A DNA stretch of 64,000 nt from DASTSN01 sp035760665 (lineage in GTDB: Bacteria; Bacteroidota; Bacteroidia; Chitinophagales; Chitinophagaceae): assembly GCA_035760665.1 (NCBI GenBank), contig DASTSN010000016.1:3299-67298 (forward strand). Reading direction: 5' to 3'. Below are positions 34,732 through 43,569 of the stretch, piece after piece; position 1 is the first letter of the stretch; every line of letters begins with the position of its first letter. The notes under the pieces are model-generated. The model did not search any database and was not told where the DNA came from. It saw only the letters and a list, made by a program, of their open reading frames with translations. The translations under genes were made by a program, and so were the position numbers.

Positions 34732-35724
34732 TTATTGCATAATTTGAATAGAAGCCCACTTACGTTGCAAATATTTTTTTATCTTCTTAAACGGGTTCAA
34801 TCTTCCTATTAAAACGTCAATTGCGACCCATTGACCTGACCCATTAATTGTATGAATGCCTAAATTTATCCGGTCAAGACGAGGCGGAGGGATGGTACAA
34901 TAAACCTCCTCCTGATATTGTTCCTCGTTAAGAGTTACGATTTTTTGAATCGTTATTGATTCTCCATAGTAATTGCTGCAATTCTGAGACGGGCGGTAAA
35001 GAGCCCCATCTACAGTAATAAAGTTTCCCGCCGGTCGTGATCCATTCATCGATGATTTAACAGGATTCATCTTATGCGCCCGGTAATGGCCGTTCAGTTT
35101 ATCAGAATGATAAATATGTAGCTCCTTTTGAGAAGACTCCCCTAACTGTGTTGCAAAAATCCAGTAACGTTCCTGATAATAAAGCAAAGAAGCATCAATC
35201 AATGGTTTATTCAGTACGATAAATTCATTAGTTATTGCTACATTCCGTGGATTATATTCATATCCAGACAATGCTCCGCTACGCCCCGATTCCGGGAAAA
35301 GATACAGTTTACCGGAATCAAAATACAAAAAAGGATACGATAAATGCGTATCGGTCTTAAGGAGAGTTTGTTCTGCCTGTACCTCTAATAATGAATTCAA
35401 CGTCATTGACTTTATCATCCCGTCGTAACGCCCCGTCGTGTATTCTTCAAATAAAAGATTTAACTTATTCTCAGAAATGTTTAAAATAAATGGATCTGCA
35501 TACGACTTTTTTGAATCATCAGGCTTTATCCAACGAAAAGAAGAAGGAATTTTCTTATTTCTGATCACTTCCTCCATTGTGCATTGAGCAATTCCTATTA
35601 TCCATTGCTTTTCGCATACTTTGAATAACCACTTTTTGACGTTAACCATTCTGTCAAATAACTTTTTAACCTGTGAATTAACCAGCAAAACCAGCCTATG
35701 AAAACTTATTGAGGTCTTGTACAA
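34732..35724 (-). CDS. GINT1 N-terminal-like beta-propeller protein, copy 2
   Basis: 330 residues, homologous along its whole length to the protein at 17721-18614. Shared motifs are QWIIGIAQCTMEEVI, KSYADPFIL, LSYPFLY, PESGRSGALSGYEY, GSRPAGNF, YRPSQNCSNYYGES and HTING. It has about 30 extra residues at the N-terminus (MYKTSISFHRLVLLVNSQVKK) that overlap the DegT gene by 29 bases, so an internal start (MVNVKKWLF) is possible. Probable cytoplasmic propeller of unknown activity. Two divergent copies in one locus suggest action on two related sugars or acceptors. Confidence 0.78.
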   Translation of the reverse strand: MYKTSISFHRLVLLVNSQVKKLFDRMVNVKKWLFKVCEKQWIIGIAQCTMEEVIRNKKIPSSFRWIKPDDSKKSYADPFILNISENKLNLLFEEYTTGRYDGMIKSMTLNSLLEVQAEQTLLKTDTHLSYPFLYFDSGKLYLFPESGRSGALSGYEYNPRNVAITNEFIVLNKPLIDASLLYYQERYWIFATQLGESSQKELHIYHSDKLNGHYRAHKMNPVKSSMNGSRPAGNFITVDGALYRPSQNCSNYYGESITIQKIVTLNEEQYQEEVYCTIPPPRLDRINLGIHTINGSGQWVAIDVLIGRLNPFKKIKKYLQRKWASIQIMQ

Positions 35725-36796
35725 TCTTCATCACCTCATCATCCGTCAATACCGGGCTCATGGGTAAACTCAGTACTTCCTGGTGAATCTTCTCGGTGAT
35801 CGGAAACCTGAGATCATTCCATGCTGTATAAGCTTTTTGTTTATGCGGAGGAATAGGATAATGTACCAGTGTTTGAATGCCATTATCTAACAGATATTGC
35901 TGCAATTTTTCCCTGTCAGTTGTACGCACCACAAATAAATGCCATACATGTCCCTCCTGCTGCACAACATGAGGCAGTATAATTGCCGGATTCCTGATTT
36001 CGGTAAGGTACCTGTTGGCTACCGCCCTTCTCCGTAGGTTATCCTCTTCCAGGTGTCTGAGTTTTACATCGAGAACAGCCGCCTGAATCTCATCCAGGCG
36101 GCTGTTTTGGCCCTGGTAATCGTTTACATACTTAACCTTTGACCCGTAGTTAGCAACGGCCCGTATGATATCAGCCAGTTGATCATCATTTGTAGTAACC
36201 GCTCCCCCATCGCCAAGTGCCCCGAGATTTTTACCTGGATAAAAACTGGTACCAGCAGCATCTCCAAGACTACCGGTTTTCTGCCCTTTAAATAACGCAC
36301 CTTGTGCCTGTGCGTTATCTTCAATCAACTTCAGGTTATATCGCTCACATATTTCTTTGATCCTGTCATTATAAGCGCACTGCCCATACAGGTGTACAAT
36401 CATAACGGCTTTTGTTTTGGGCGTCACAGCCTTTTCAATAAGCGAAGCATCTATATTATATGTTGCCAATTCAGGCTCTACTAAAACCGGCTTCAAATTC
36501 ACTGCCGTAATAGCAAGGACAGAGGCAATATAGGTATTGGCAGGTACAATCACTTCATCACCATCCTGCATGACACCCATACTTTTATAGGCTTTTAATA
36601 TAAGAATCAATGCATCTAACCCGTTGGCTACACCGATGCAATGTTTTGCCTGGCAAAAGGCCGCAAAATTTGTTTCAAACTGTTTTACTTCATTTCCCAG
36701 TAAATACCAGCCGGAATCAATCACCCTGTTTACTGCCGTCTTAATGTCCTGGCTATACTTTTCTGTAATCTTTTGAAGGTCTAGAAATTTTATCAT
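35696..36796 (-). CDS. DegT/DnrJ/EryC1 sugar aminotransferase (FdtB/QdtB-like)
   Basis: 366 residues, normal length. PLP-enzyme motifs: HCIGVANGLDALILILKAY, EVIVPANTYIASVLAI, MIVHLYGQCAYNDRI, LIEDNAQAQGA and the lysine motif SFYPGKNLGALGDGGAVTTND. It would transfer an amino group to a keto-sugar nucleotide. With FdtA-type isomerases and an acetyltransferase in the same operon, it is most likely the 3-aminotransferase for dTDP-3-acetamido-3,6-dideoxyhexose. Confidence 0.88.
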   Translation of the reverse strand: MIKFLDLQKITEKYSQDIKTAVNRVIDSGWYLLGNEVKQFETNFAAFCQAKHCIGVANGLDALILILKAYKSMGVMQDGDEVIVPANTYIASVLAITAVNLKPVLVEPELATYNIDASLIEKAVTPKTKAVMIVHLYGQCAYNDRIKEICERYNLKLIEDNAQAQGALFKGQKTGSLGDAAGTSFYPGKNLGALGDGGAVTTNDDQLADIIRAVANYGSKVKYVNDYQGQNSRLDEIQAAVLDVKLRHLEEDNLRRRAVANRYLTEIRNPAIILPHVVQQEGHVWHLFVVRTTDREKLQQYLLDNGIQTLVHYPIPPHKQKAYTAWNDLRFPITEKIHQEVLSLPMSPVLTDDEVMKIVQDLNKFS

Positions 36797-36843
36797 TGTA
36801 TGAGAAATACTTTATTTAAACAACCTGAATAAGACAAATTTCA

Positions 36844-38445
36844 TTATTTGCTTACAACATCTGCAAAAGAGTGTTCCATCATTTCATCCACCAGCAGGCC
36901 AGACAGATGAAATATGCTTTTTGCATTTTCCACATGCCAGAGCTGTCCTTTGCTGTTAAAAAGCCCACCGAGCAATGGCCCCATAACATAAAGCCGCTCG
37001 CTGGCTTCAAAGGTTTCACTAACTTTTACCCCACGTTGTGTACAGTTGATTTCACAGAGACCATTCTTGATAAGGTTGGCAATGAGTGGTGAAGAAGATG
37101 ATGTGCTCAGTTGTTCAAAACCGCCACAATTGACGACCACACTAAATATGTCCGGGTATTGCTTAACCTCTCCATTCGAAACCTCTTTATACAGCAACTG
37201 GTATGCCTTCTGTGATTCGGGCTTTTTCAACAAATTTGTAAAAACTCCCTTTAGGATCATCATTTTACCTGCGGCTTCCAGTGAAGATGCTGCATCACGA
37301 TATTCAGCCCCTGCCCTCCTGATCAATTTTGAAAAATCAGCGCCTGAAAAGCAATGAAATTTTTCCTTCTCTTCCTTGCTCAGTAAGCTAATTAATTCCA
37401 CAAGCAGATCACTTAATGCATCGTGGGCATCGGCTATATTCACACCTGCAACTGAGGCCAGTTCTAGATCGTTCTGAACGGCGATCATCAGATCATCAGC
37501 TTTAAAAGCTTTCCTGCTTTTTAAAACTTCCATATTTTCAAAATGATATTTTAAAAAGCGTCCCGGTGTTATTCGTCTTGGAAGTTCGCCACTGGTTGAC
37601 AACACAATGATTTTATTAAGTAGCCCTTTCAACTCTTTATCGCCGTTTACAAGATAAAGAAACTCTAATGAACTGGCATTAGACCCCAGGAGCAACACAT
37701 TTCGCTTAGCTTTGTCTTCGATTGATTGCAAGACAGCTTTCATTTTTGAAATATTATCTTCCAGGGAAGGAGAATATGTATCATGTATGTAGTTTTCATC
37801 CCTGGATGAAATTGACTGGTCTAGGAATTTCATGGGCGGGCTACCTACACATAATACAACCTTATCGGCATGCACTGTAAATTCACGGAGATTATCGATT
37901 ACCCCAACAATTTCATAAGCATCCTTTTCTTGTTGTCTTATATCTATAGTCCTGCCTTTAATAATATGAATAAAAATTTGCCCTGCCTGTTCAGATTCTT
38001 TTATCTTTTTTTCCACTTTTTCTCTCAAATAGTTACCAAACAAATACCTGGGTAAATAGATTTCATCCCAACGATCTTCTTTGATGGATGAAAGGTTACG
38101 CTGAATCCATGCTATTGCAACGGGTCCACCTTTATCCTTTAAGTCATTCATCCAGTTATTCTGATGATCTTTTAACCATTGATAAAATTCATCTCGTTCA
38201 GCTACAGGTACAAAGTCACCAAGCGTGGTAATGGTTAATGAATTAACAGAAGACCTGTCGCCATACGGAACCCCGGTCCAGAGGTTGGGTGCTTTTTCAA
38301 TTACAGCAATATTAACAGGCTTATTCGCATTTGATTCTTTTGCTAACAATGCAATTTTTTCAATCAGTTTCAAAAGAACAGCAGCACAGGAAATGCCGCT
38401 ACCGACAAAGACGATTTCGTATGAAGAGGTTTCAGTTTGAGGCAT
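36844..38445 (-). CDS. FAD/NAD(P)-binding protein of polysaccharide locus
   Basis: 533 residues from ATG 38445 (the frame also has a GTG at 38478, giving 544). N-terminal Rossmann FAD motif IVFVGSGISCAAVLLKLIEK; NLWTGVPYGDRS and LTITTLGDFVP are typical of the FAD-NAD(P)-binding family (PF13454-like). A second dinucleotide motif is VLLLGSNASSLEFLYLV. It is probably a soluble flavoenzyme. Substrate unknown; an oxygenation or oxidation of an amino sugar or amino-acid substituent is possible. It stands between the acetyltransferase and the aminotransferase genes. Confidence 0.7.
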   Translation of the reverse strand: MPQTETSSYEIVFVGSGISCAAVLLKLIEKIALLAKESNANKPVNIAVIEKAPNLWTGVPYGDRSSVNSLTITTLGDFVPVAERDEFYQWLKDHQNNWMNDLKDKGGPVAIAWIQRNLSSIKEDRWDEIYLPRYLFGNYLREKVEKKIKESEQAGQIFIHIIKGRTIDIRQQEKDAYEIVGVIDNLREFTVHADKVVLCVGSPPMKFLDQSISSRDENYIHDTYSPSLEDNISKMKAVLQSIEDKAKRNVLLLGSNASSLEFLYLVNGDKELKGLLNKIIVLSTSGELPRRITPGRFLKYHFENMEVLKSRKAFKADDLMIAVQNDLELASVAGVNIADAHDALSDLLVELISLLSKEEKEKFHCFSGADFSKLIRRAGAEYRDAASSLEAAGKMMILKGVFTNLLKKPESQKAYQLLYKEVSNGEVKQYPDIFSVVVNCGGFEQLSTSSSSPLIANLIKNGLCEINCTQRGVKVSETFEASERLYVMGPLLGGLFNSKGQLWHVENAKSIFHLSGLLVDEMMEHSFADVVSK

Positions 38446-38566
38446 AAGGTTTAATAAAAAACTTGAAAAGATTGTCACTACGTTCTAGAAAATTACTGAA
38501 CAAAATATTTCAGCGATTTTCTTGTTTAACCATATTCAAATAAAATTACTGCTAATAAATCCTGGA

Positions 38567-39574
38567 TTACTGACTGATTAAATGCTCAAGACGAACATAA
38601 TCTGCCGTGTTCATTTCATAAAAGTTTTGCGAATATGTTCTTGCGCCGAGGCCTTCTTTCCAATCCAGTAACCCAAGGTTCAATACCAAACCATCATTTT
38701 CATTCGAGTTCCCAAAATCAAAAAAATCTTTACAAGGATACACCTCACTAATCAGCGTATCGAATAGTAAATCGAGGCTTCCATTCTTTCTACCCTCAGA
38801 AGTACCGCTGGTATATTGCGCCCTGGCAATTTTATCCATCTCAAAAATTGTAACACCAGCCATAATCTCGCCATGGTAATACGCATTAAACTGCTTGATT
38901 TTATCCGGGAAGCGGCTATGCAGTAATTTGATTTCTTCGACTGAATGGACAGGTCTTACCCCATGCCTCAATTGCAAGTTTGGCTCCAGTACTCCATTCC
39001 AGAAAATGTCAAAATCATTATCCTGCCTGATCTCGACACCGATTTTCCGCGCATTTTTCATGGCTGAAAGACGCCTCCGCTGGTAGGAGAAGCGTTCTGC
39101 AATTTTTATAACAGCTCCTGCGTCCCTTCTGAAAAGCCGTGCACCCAGGATGAAAAAGATATATTGCATTTCATCGGAAGGAATATTGTTATAAATAGCA
39201 GGTATTTCTTTATAAATTAATTTATCAATACCTTTTTGATGATAGTGTTTCAATATTTCACTAAAAAATACGATCATGTCCCGCAACTTCTCTTCTTTAT
39301 CCACTACCATTCCACCATACGTCAAGCCCTGGTGAGAGACTACTGTATTGTCAGTAGTAAGATTTGCCGGGAAAAGCGCCATGATTTTTTTATTTTCATT
39401 ACAGGCAACAATGGAGCAATCATTAAATCTGTCAGCATGATATTCCATATAATCACGGTGGAACAGAAAGGATGCATTTTTTGCATGGTCAAGGAAATTA
39501 TTCCATGCTTGGCGGAAGCTGCTGTCATAGCCACAAATATGTACTATTTTTTCAGTTGTAACTTTTACTTCCAT
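38567..39574 (-). CDS. GNAT/FemAB-like acyltransferase
   Basis: 335 residues. The layout fits the FemAB-like acyltransferases with a GNAT core: NASFLFHRDYMEYHADRF, IMALFPANLTTDNTVVSHQGLTYGGMV, and the C-terminal IKQFNAYYHGEIMAGVTIFEM, ARAQYTSGTSEGRKNGSLDLLFDTLI and FDFGNSNENDGLVLNLGL. These occur in polysaccharide loci next to FdtA and DegT genes. It would acetylate (or acylate) the 3-amino group of the deoxyhexose. Confidence 0.75.
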   Translation of the reverse strand: MEVKVTTEKIVHICGYDSSFRQAWNNFLDHAKNASFLFHRDYMEYHADRFNDCSIVACNENKKIMALFPANLTTDNTVVSHQGLTYGGMVVDKEEKLRDMIVFFSEILKHYHQKGIDKLIYKEIPAIYNNIPSDEMQYIFFILGARLFRRDAGAVIKIAERFSYQRRRLSAMKNARKIGVEIRQDNDFDIFWNGVLEPNLQLRHGVRPVHSVEEIKLLHSRFPDKIKQFNAYYHGEIMAGVTIFEMDKIARAQYTSGTSEGRKNGSLDLLFDTLISEVYPCKDFFDFGNSNENDGLVLNLGLLDWKEGLGARTYSQNFYEMNTADYVRLEHLISQ

Positions 39575-39665
39575 ATATTAAAAAAAATGTAAATGTTTGT
39601 AACAAATAAAGTTGACAGCTTAATTTATTTCAAAATATACGTACAAATAATAAATGATACAATCA

Positions 39666-40115
39666 TCATTTATTGACCACGATCTCGGGACTTAATATTT
39701 TCTTATACTGTAAAAAGTCGTGGTAATCTCTGATATAATCATTCTCGTCATATATTTCAGAAGCCAGTACAAGGCAGATAGCACCTGAAGAAAAATTACT
39801 GATATCCCTCCACATACCTGGCAGCAGGTGGAGGCCCATATAGGGCCGGGCAAGGTGAATCGTTTTTTTATTTTTCCCATCATCTAATGTCACATCAAAG
39901 CTGCCACTGGCAGCAATGACTAGTTGCTCTAAGGATTTATGTGCATGCGCTCCCCTGCTTTCCCCGCCGGGCATATCGTAGAGGTAATAGATACGCTTTA
40001 TGGTAAAGGGTATTGTTTCCAGATTAGTAACGGGTGTGATATTTCCTGCCCGGTTATGAATTCTTGGCAACTGCAGGATACTGCAATCAAAAACTGTATA
40101 TCGGCTGCTGCTCAA
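39666..40115 (-). CDS. fdtA: Sugar 3,4-ketoisomerase, WxcM/FdtA-like cupin, copy 2
   Basis: 149 residues, one cupin domain. Key segments are IKRIYYLYDMPGGESRGAHAH, where the conserved His-x-His pair lies, LEQLVIAASGSFDVTLDDG and GLHLLPGMWRDI. These match FdtA-type ketoisomerases acting on dTDP-4-keto-6-deoxyglucose. Its ATG overlaps the stop of the preceding copy (ATGA at 40112-40115). It is less like canonical FdtA than copy 1, so it may have changed stereospecificity (3,4- versus 3,4-plus epimerisation). Confidence 0.85.
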   Translation of the reverse strand: MSSSRYTVFDCSILQLPRIHNRAGNITPVTNLETIPFTIKRIYYLYDMPGGESRGAHAHKSLEQLVIAASGSFDVTLDDGKNKKTIHLARPYMGLHLLPGMWRDISNFSSGAICLVLASEIYDENDYIRDYHDFLQYKKILSPEIVVNK

Positions 40116-40516
40116 ATTTTTGTTTGTTTAAATTCATTGATGTCTCGGATATAATCCTGCTCATCATATGGTTGGTCGGCCACGATAAAAGCCAGCGCAT
40201 TGGTAGAAAAATTTTCCAAATGGCGCCACATCATTTTGGGAATATACAGGCCGTAATAGGATCGGTTAAGAGAATATCTCCTTTCGTTTTCCCCATCATA
40301 AAGCACCACATCGAAACTTCCGGAAAGTGCGATGATGATTTCCTGAAGGTTTTTATAAGCATGGCCGCCGCGTTGCTCACCTCCGGGTACGTCATAAATC
40401 CAATATACCCGCTTTACTTCGAAGGGGATTTGATCCTGATTCTGAAGAAAGGACAGATTACCCCTTGGATCCAGGATCTTTGGGAAATCGATCAATGTGA
40501 CTTCGCTAATAGACAT
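40112..40516 (-). CDS. fdtA: Sugar 3,4-ketoisomerase, WxcM/FdtA-like cupin, copy 1
   Basis: 134 residues. Motifs: LSFLQNQDQIPFEVKRVYWI, DVPGGEQRGGHAYKNLQEII (an HAY in place of HAH), ALSGSFDVVLYDGENE, YGLYIPKMMWRHLENF. These are typical of FdtA/QdtA isomerases that make dTDP-3-keto-6-deoxyhexose, precursor of Fuc3NAc or Qui3NAc. First of two tandem paralogues. rmlA/rmlB, which would supply the substrate, are not in this window. Confidence 0.85.
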   Translation of the reverse strand: MSISEVTLIDFPKILDPRGNLSFLQNQDQIPFEVKRVYWIYDVPGGEQRGGHAYKNLQEIIIALSGSFDVVLYDGENERRYSLNRSYYGLYIPKMMWRHLENFSTNALAFIVADQPYDEQDYIRDINEFKQTKI

Positions 40517-40547
40517 GATAAATTGAAAAAAACGAAGAGCAAGTCGT

Positions 40548-41072
40548 TTACACCCGAATTCTTTGCTGTTCTGTTGTTACCAGTTTTTCAATATTTTCTT
40601 TTCTTACTTCAGCAACGAGTGCATGACCGAGTGAAGGTAGCATCACTTTAACTGTACTGTTGCGAACCTCTACAATATTGCCTTTTCGCATCATGAGAGG
40701 CCCGTTAATTATGCGAACATGATCATTCAGGTTCACTTGCGTTTTTTCTAAACGAACATGTGAATACTCATTCAAAAATTTCTTAATGGTGATAATTTCC
40801 TCATTCCTGATTACGGCTGGCTTGCCCAACCAATAAACTAAGTTGATCACGCCCGGCGTTTGCAAAACTGTCACATGTTCCTTTTCTGTTAAATTCACAA
40901 AAACATAGGAAGTGAACAAAGGTTCATAAACCAATTTCTTCCTGTCACTCCATTGCCTTTGAACTCTATTAAGCGGGCAATAGTGTTCAATTTTTCTTTT
41001 TGTTAGCAATTCTGCCACTTTTTTCTCCCATCTGGGGCGTGTGTAGACTGCAAACCATTTTGCTTCGATCAT
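40548..41072 (-). CDS. UpxY-type NusG-like antiterminator
   Basis: 174 residues: NusG N-terminal domain (KWFAVYTRPRWEKKVAELLTKRKIEHYCPL, PLFTSYVFVNLTEKEHV) and a C-terminal KOW domain (NDHVRIINGPLMMRKGNIVEV). UpxY proteins are locus-specific NusG paralogues in Bacteroidota that let RNA polymerase read through long polysaccharide operons. Here it is third in the operon, after wza and wzc, and its targets would be the ~200-base leader and the internal hairpins. Confidence 0.9.
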   Translation of the reverse strand: MIEAKWFAVYTRPRWEKKVAELLTKRKIEHYCPLNRVQRQWSDRKKLVYEPLFTSYVFVNLTEKEHVTVLQTPGVINLVYWLGKPAVIRNEEIITIKKFLNEYSHVRLEKTQVNLNDHVRIINGPLMMRKGNIVEVRNSTVKVMLPSLGHALVAEVRKENIEKLVTTEQQRIRV

Positions 41073-41195
41073 AATAGTACGTTTTTGGTCCGAAAATGTT
41101 GCAGTTTCTCAAGGATAAAGCTTCGCTGTTCTCAGTTACATACAGAACAACCGAGTTATTTAAAATATTTAACCAATCTGTTTTATCAAATACAA

Positions 41196-43562
41196 CTACG
41201 CTTTTCCAGCCTGCCCCATATACTTACGCTCACCGTAGCCGTATTCATAACCATAGCCATAGCCGTAACCAAATCCTGTCCGTCCAAAAAATCCTCTCGG
41301 TTTTACACCGTTAAATACGATGTTTAAATTCTTTAATGCTTTAATTTTATTATTATCATCTAATAATTGCACCATTACTTTTGGTGTATACTTATGCCGG
41401 ATAACAAATAAAGTGGCATCACAATATTCTGAAACTACATAGGCATCAGTAACTGGCTGTACTGGTGCCGTATCAGCTATTACATAATCAAAATGATTTT
41501 CCAGGTACTCAAATAAATCACCAAGCCTGGATCCCAACAACAACTCGGTAGGGTTGATAGCCATTTCACCTGCAGGAATAACGAAAAGATGATCGGTATC
41601 TGTAGCGTGAATAACTTCATCCGTTTCCTTTGCTTCTTCCAAATATTCCTTCAGCCCGGCTTTATTATCAAGATTAAACAAACCGGTTGTTTTGGGATTA
41701 CGCATATCAAAATCTATCAGTACAACTTTTTTGCCTGAGGAGGCCAGGCTTTTCGCCAGGTTGCCGCTCACAAAACTCTTTCCCTCACCCCCGATACTTG
41801 ATGTAACCAGAATTTTCCTTTTTTGGGTTTGCTTACTATATAGACCCAATCCCATTCGCAGCTGACGAAACTGTTCAGCCAAAGCTGTTTTAGCAATCTT
41901 TTTTGAGTTTTTAACGAAAATATTTCCTTTTGAAACGCTCGTGATTTCACCTACAACCGGTACAGTTGTCAATTCTTCAATTTCAGAGCGGAACATGATT
42001 TTATTAGTTAAAAATTCTCTCATGCTAACGTATACTATACCAATCACCAGAGCTAATATTCCAGCTATCAGATAAATAAACATCTTTTTAGGACTAATCG
42101 GATCTGGTGCCGTTTCGGCTGGGTCAAGCACCCTGCTATCGGAAATAGTGGAAGCACGGGCTAGTGCCGTTTCTTCTCTTTTTTGCAGTAGAAATTGATA
42201 GACTTCATTTTTAATTGCTTGCTGACGGCTTATCTCAACAAGTTCTTTTTCTTGTTCAGGAATCGTCTGCAACATAGAAGTATAGGAACTATTTGTGCTG
42301 GCCAAGGAATTTTTAGTGGCCTCCAGATTTCTGCGCTGACTTTTAATGCGCTCAAGAATATCTGGACGCATTTTATCTATTTGGTTTTCGACTCCTTTTA
42401 ATATGGGGCTGTTTTCGCCAGTGGTTTGCCTCAATTGTTCATACTGAAGTTCCGCGGAGTACAATTTTTCCAGTTGCGATGACAAAATCGGATCATTTAT
42501 TCCAAGGGAAGAAGGAACTATACTCGCCATACTGCCATTGGCACTAATTTGCTTTTCGACCTCATCTAAAACAGTGAGTTGGGTGTTTAAATCAGTTAAC
42601 TTTTTATCATTATCACCAACATTTTGAAGGTACTGGCTTCCCTGCTGGCTTAAATTAACAATACCGCGGCTTGATTTAAAAGTTTGCACCCGTTTTTCGA
42701 TCGAGTCGAGTTCTCTTCCAACAATATTGATCCTGTTATCGAGAAAAGCCACCGTTGCTGCTGCTAACTTATCCTTATCGTTAATTGCAGCAGTGTTATA
42801 GGCTTTGATCAATTCATTTAAAATATCCTTTCCTTTCCTGGGAACATCGGTATTTATCTCAAGATTAATGATAGAAGATACTTTATCGGGGGCTGTAATC
42901 CGCAAGGCACTAACTAATCCATCAGATACAATTTTAGGGTTAACTAACGTAAAAAACAAAGGTCCGGCACCGGCAGACTCAGTTTCATATCTTGGGTTTT
43001 CTTTGAATTTTAATGTGCCGAAAGGCGTATTAACAAAGCTATCCAGCGGGTAGGTATCCTTACCTATCCGTACATTATGTTGTTCTTCATTATATGTAAA
43101 AAAGATTTTTACATCTTTCTTGTTATCCTCTTTAGAGAGTTTGATCCGGGAGGGATCCTGCGCCTCAATAACAATAGGCGAGCTGGCATATGCAGATACA
43201 GTCCTCACGCCACTTTCCTCGTAAATCGGTGCATACAAATACAGATTTTTTACGACCTGTTCCACCAACGTTCTTGAATTAATTACTTTTAATTCATTCT
43301 CGACGATTGTTTTAGAATCTACAGAATTAATAGACTCAAGTGTTTTAGATTCCTCTACCCCTTTCTTTTCATCTTTTACCAGAATTGTGGCCGTTGATTG
43401 ATACAAAGGTGTAGCGTAGTACTTTAAATACAGTTTCGCAGCTAAACCACACACTAAAAAAAGTATTAAAAATAACGGCCAATAGGGCAGGTAACGGAAC
43501 GTAATCAAACTCAATATATTTGTTGAGCTATTCTCAGTTTTTTTATTATTATCGACTCCCAT
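41196..43562 (-). CDS. wzc: Polysaccharide co-polymerase and tyrosine kinase (Wzc-like)
   Basis: 788 residues. Membrane helices at about 30-50 and just after the proline-rich PISPKKMFIYLI (about 505-530) enclose a long periplasmic coiled-coil Wzz domain. The cytoplasmic BY-kinase has Walker A SSIGGEGKSFVSGNLA, Walker A' VLIDFDMRNPKT and Walker B YVIADTAPV. The C-terminus is a tyrosine cluster (GFGYGYGYGYEYGYGERKY) that is autophosphorylated in this family. It controls Wzy-dependent chain length and export with Wza. Lies 7 bases after wza. Confidence 0.93.
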   Translation of the reverse strand: MGVDNNKKTENSSTNILSLITFRYLPYWPLFLILFLVCGLAAKLYLKYYATPLYQSTATILVKDEKKGVEESKTLESINSVDSKTIVENELKVINSRTLVEQVVKNLYLYAPIYEESGVRTVSAYASSPIVIEAQDPSRIKLSKEDNKKDVKIFFTYNEEQHNVRIGKDTYPLDSFVNTPFGTLKFKENPRYETESAGAGPLFFTLVNPKIVSDGLVSALRITAPDKVSSIINLEINTDVPRKGKDILNELIKAYNTAAINDKDKLAAATVAFLDNRINIVGRELDSIEKRVQTFKSSRGIVNLSQQGSQYLQNVGDNDKKLTDLNTQLTVLDEVEKQISANGSMASIVPSSLGINDPILSSQLEKLYSAELQYEQLRQTTGENSPILKGVENQIDKMRPDILERIKSQRRNLEATKNSLASTNSSYTSMLQTIPEQEKELVEISRQQAIKNEVYQFLLQKREETALARASTISDSRVLDPAETAPDPISPKKMFIYLIAGILALVIGIVYVSMREFLTNKIMFRSEIEELTTVPVVGEITSVSKGNIFVKNSKKIAKTALAEQFRQLRMGLGLYSKQTQKRKILVTSSIGGEGKSFVSGNLAKSLASSGKKVVLIDFDMRNPKTTGLFNLDNKAGLKEYLEEAKETDEVIHATDTDHLFVIPAGEMAINPTELLLGSRLGDLFEYLENHFDYVIADTAPVQPVTDAYVVSEYCDATLFVIRHKYTPKVMVQLLDDNNKIKALKNLNIVFNGVKPRGFFGRTGFGYGYGYGYEYGYGERKYMGQAGKA

Positions 43563-43569
43563 AAATTAT

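Noticed and set aside
40064..40651. 195-residue plus-strand ORF
   Set aside because: Antisense to both FdtA genes and part of upxY; these are clearly coding on the other strand.
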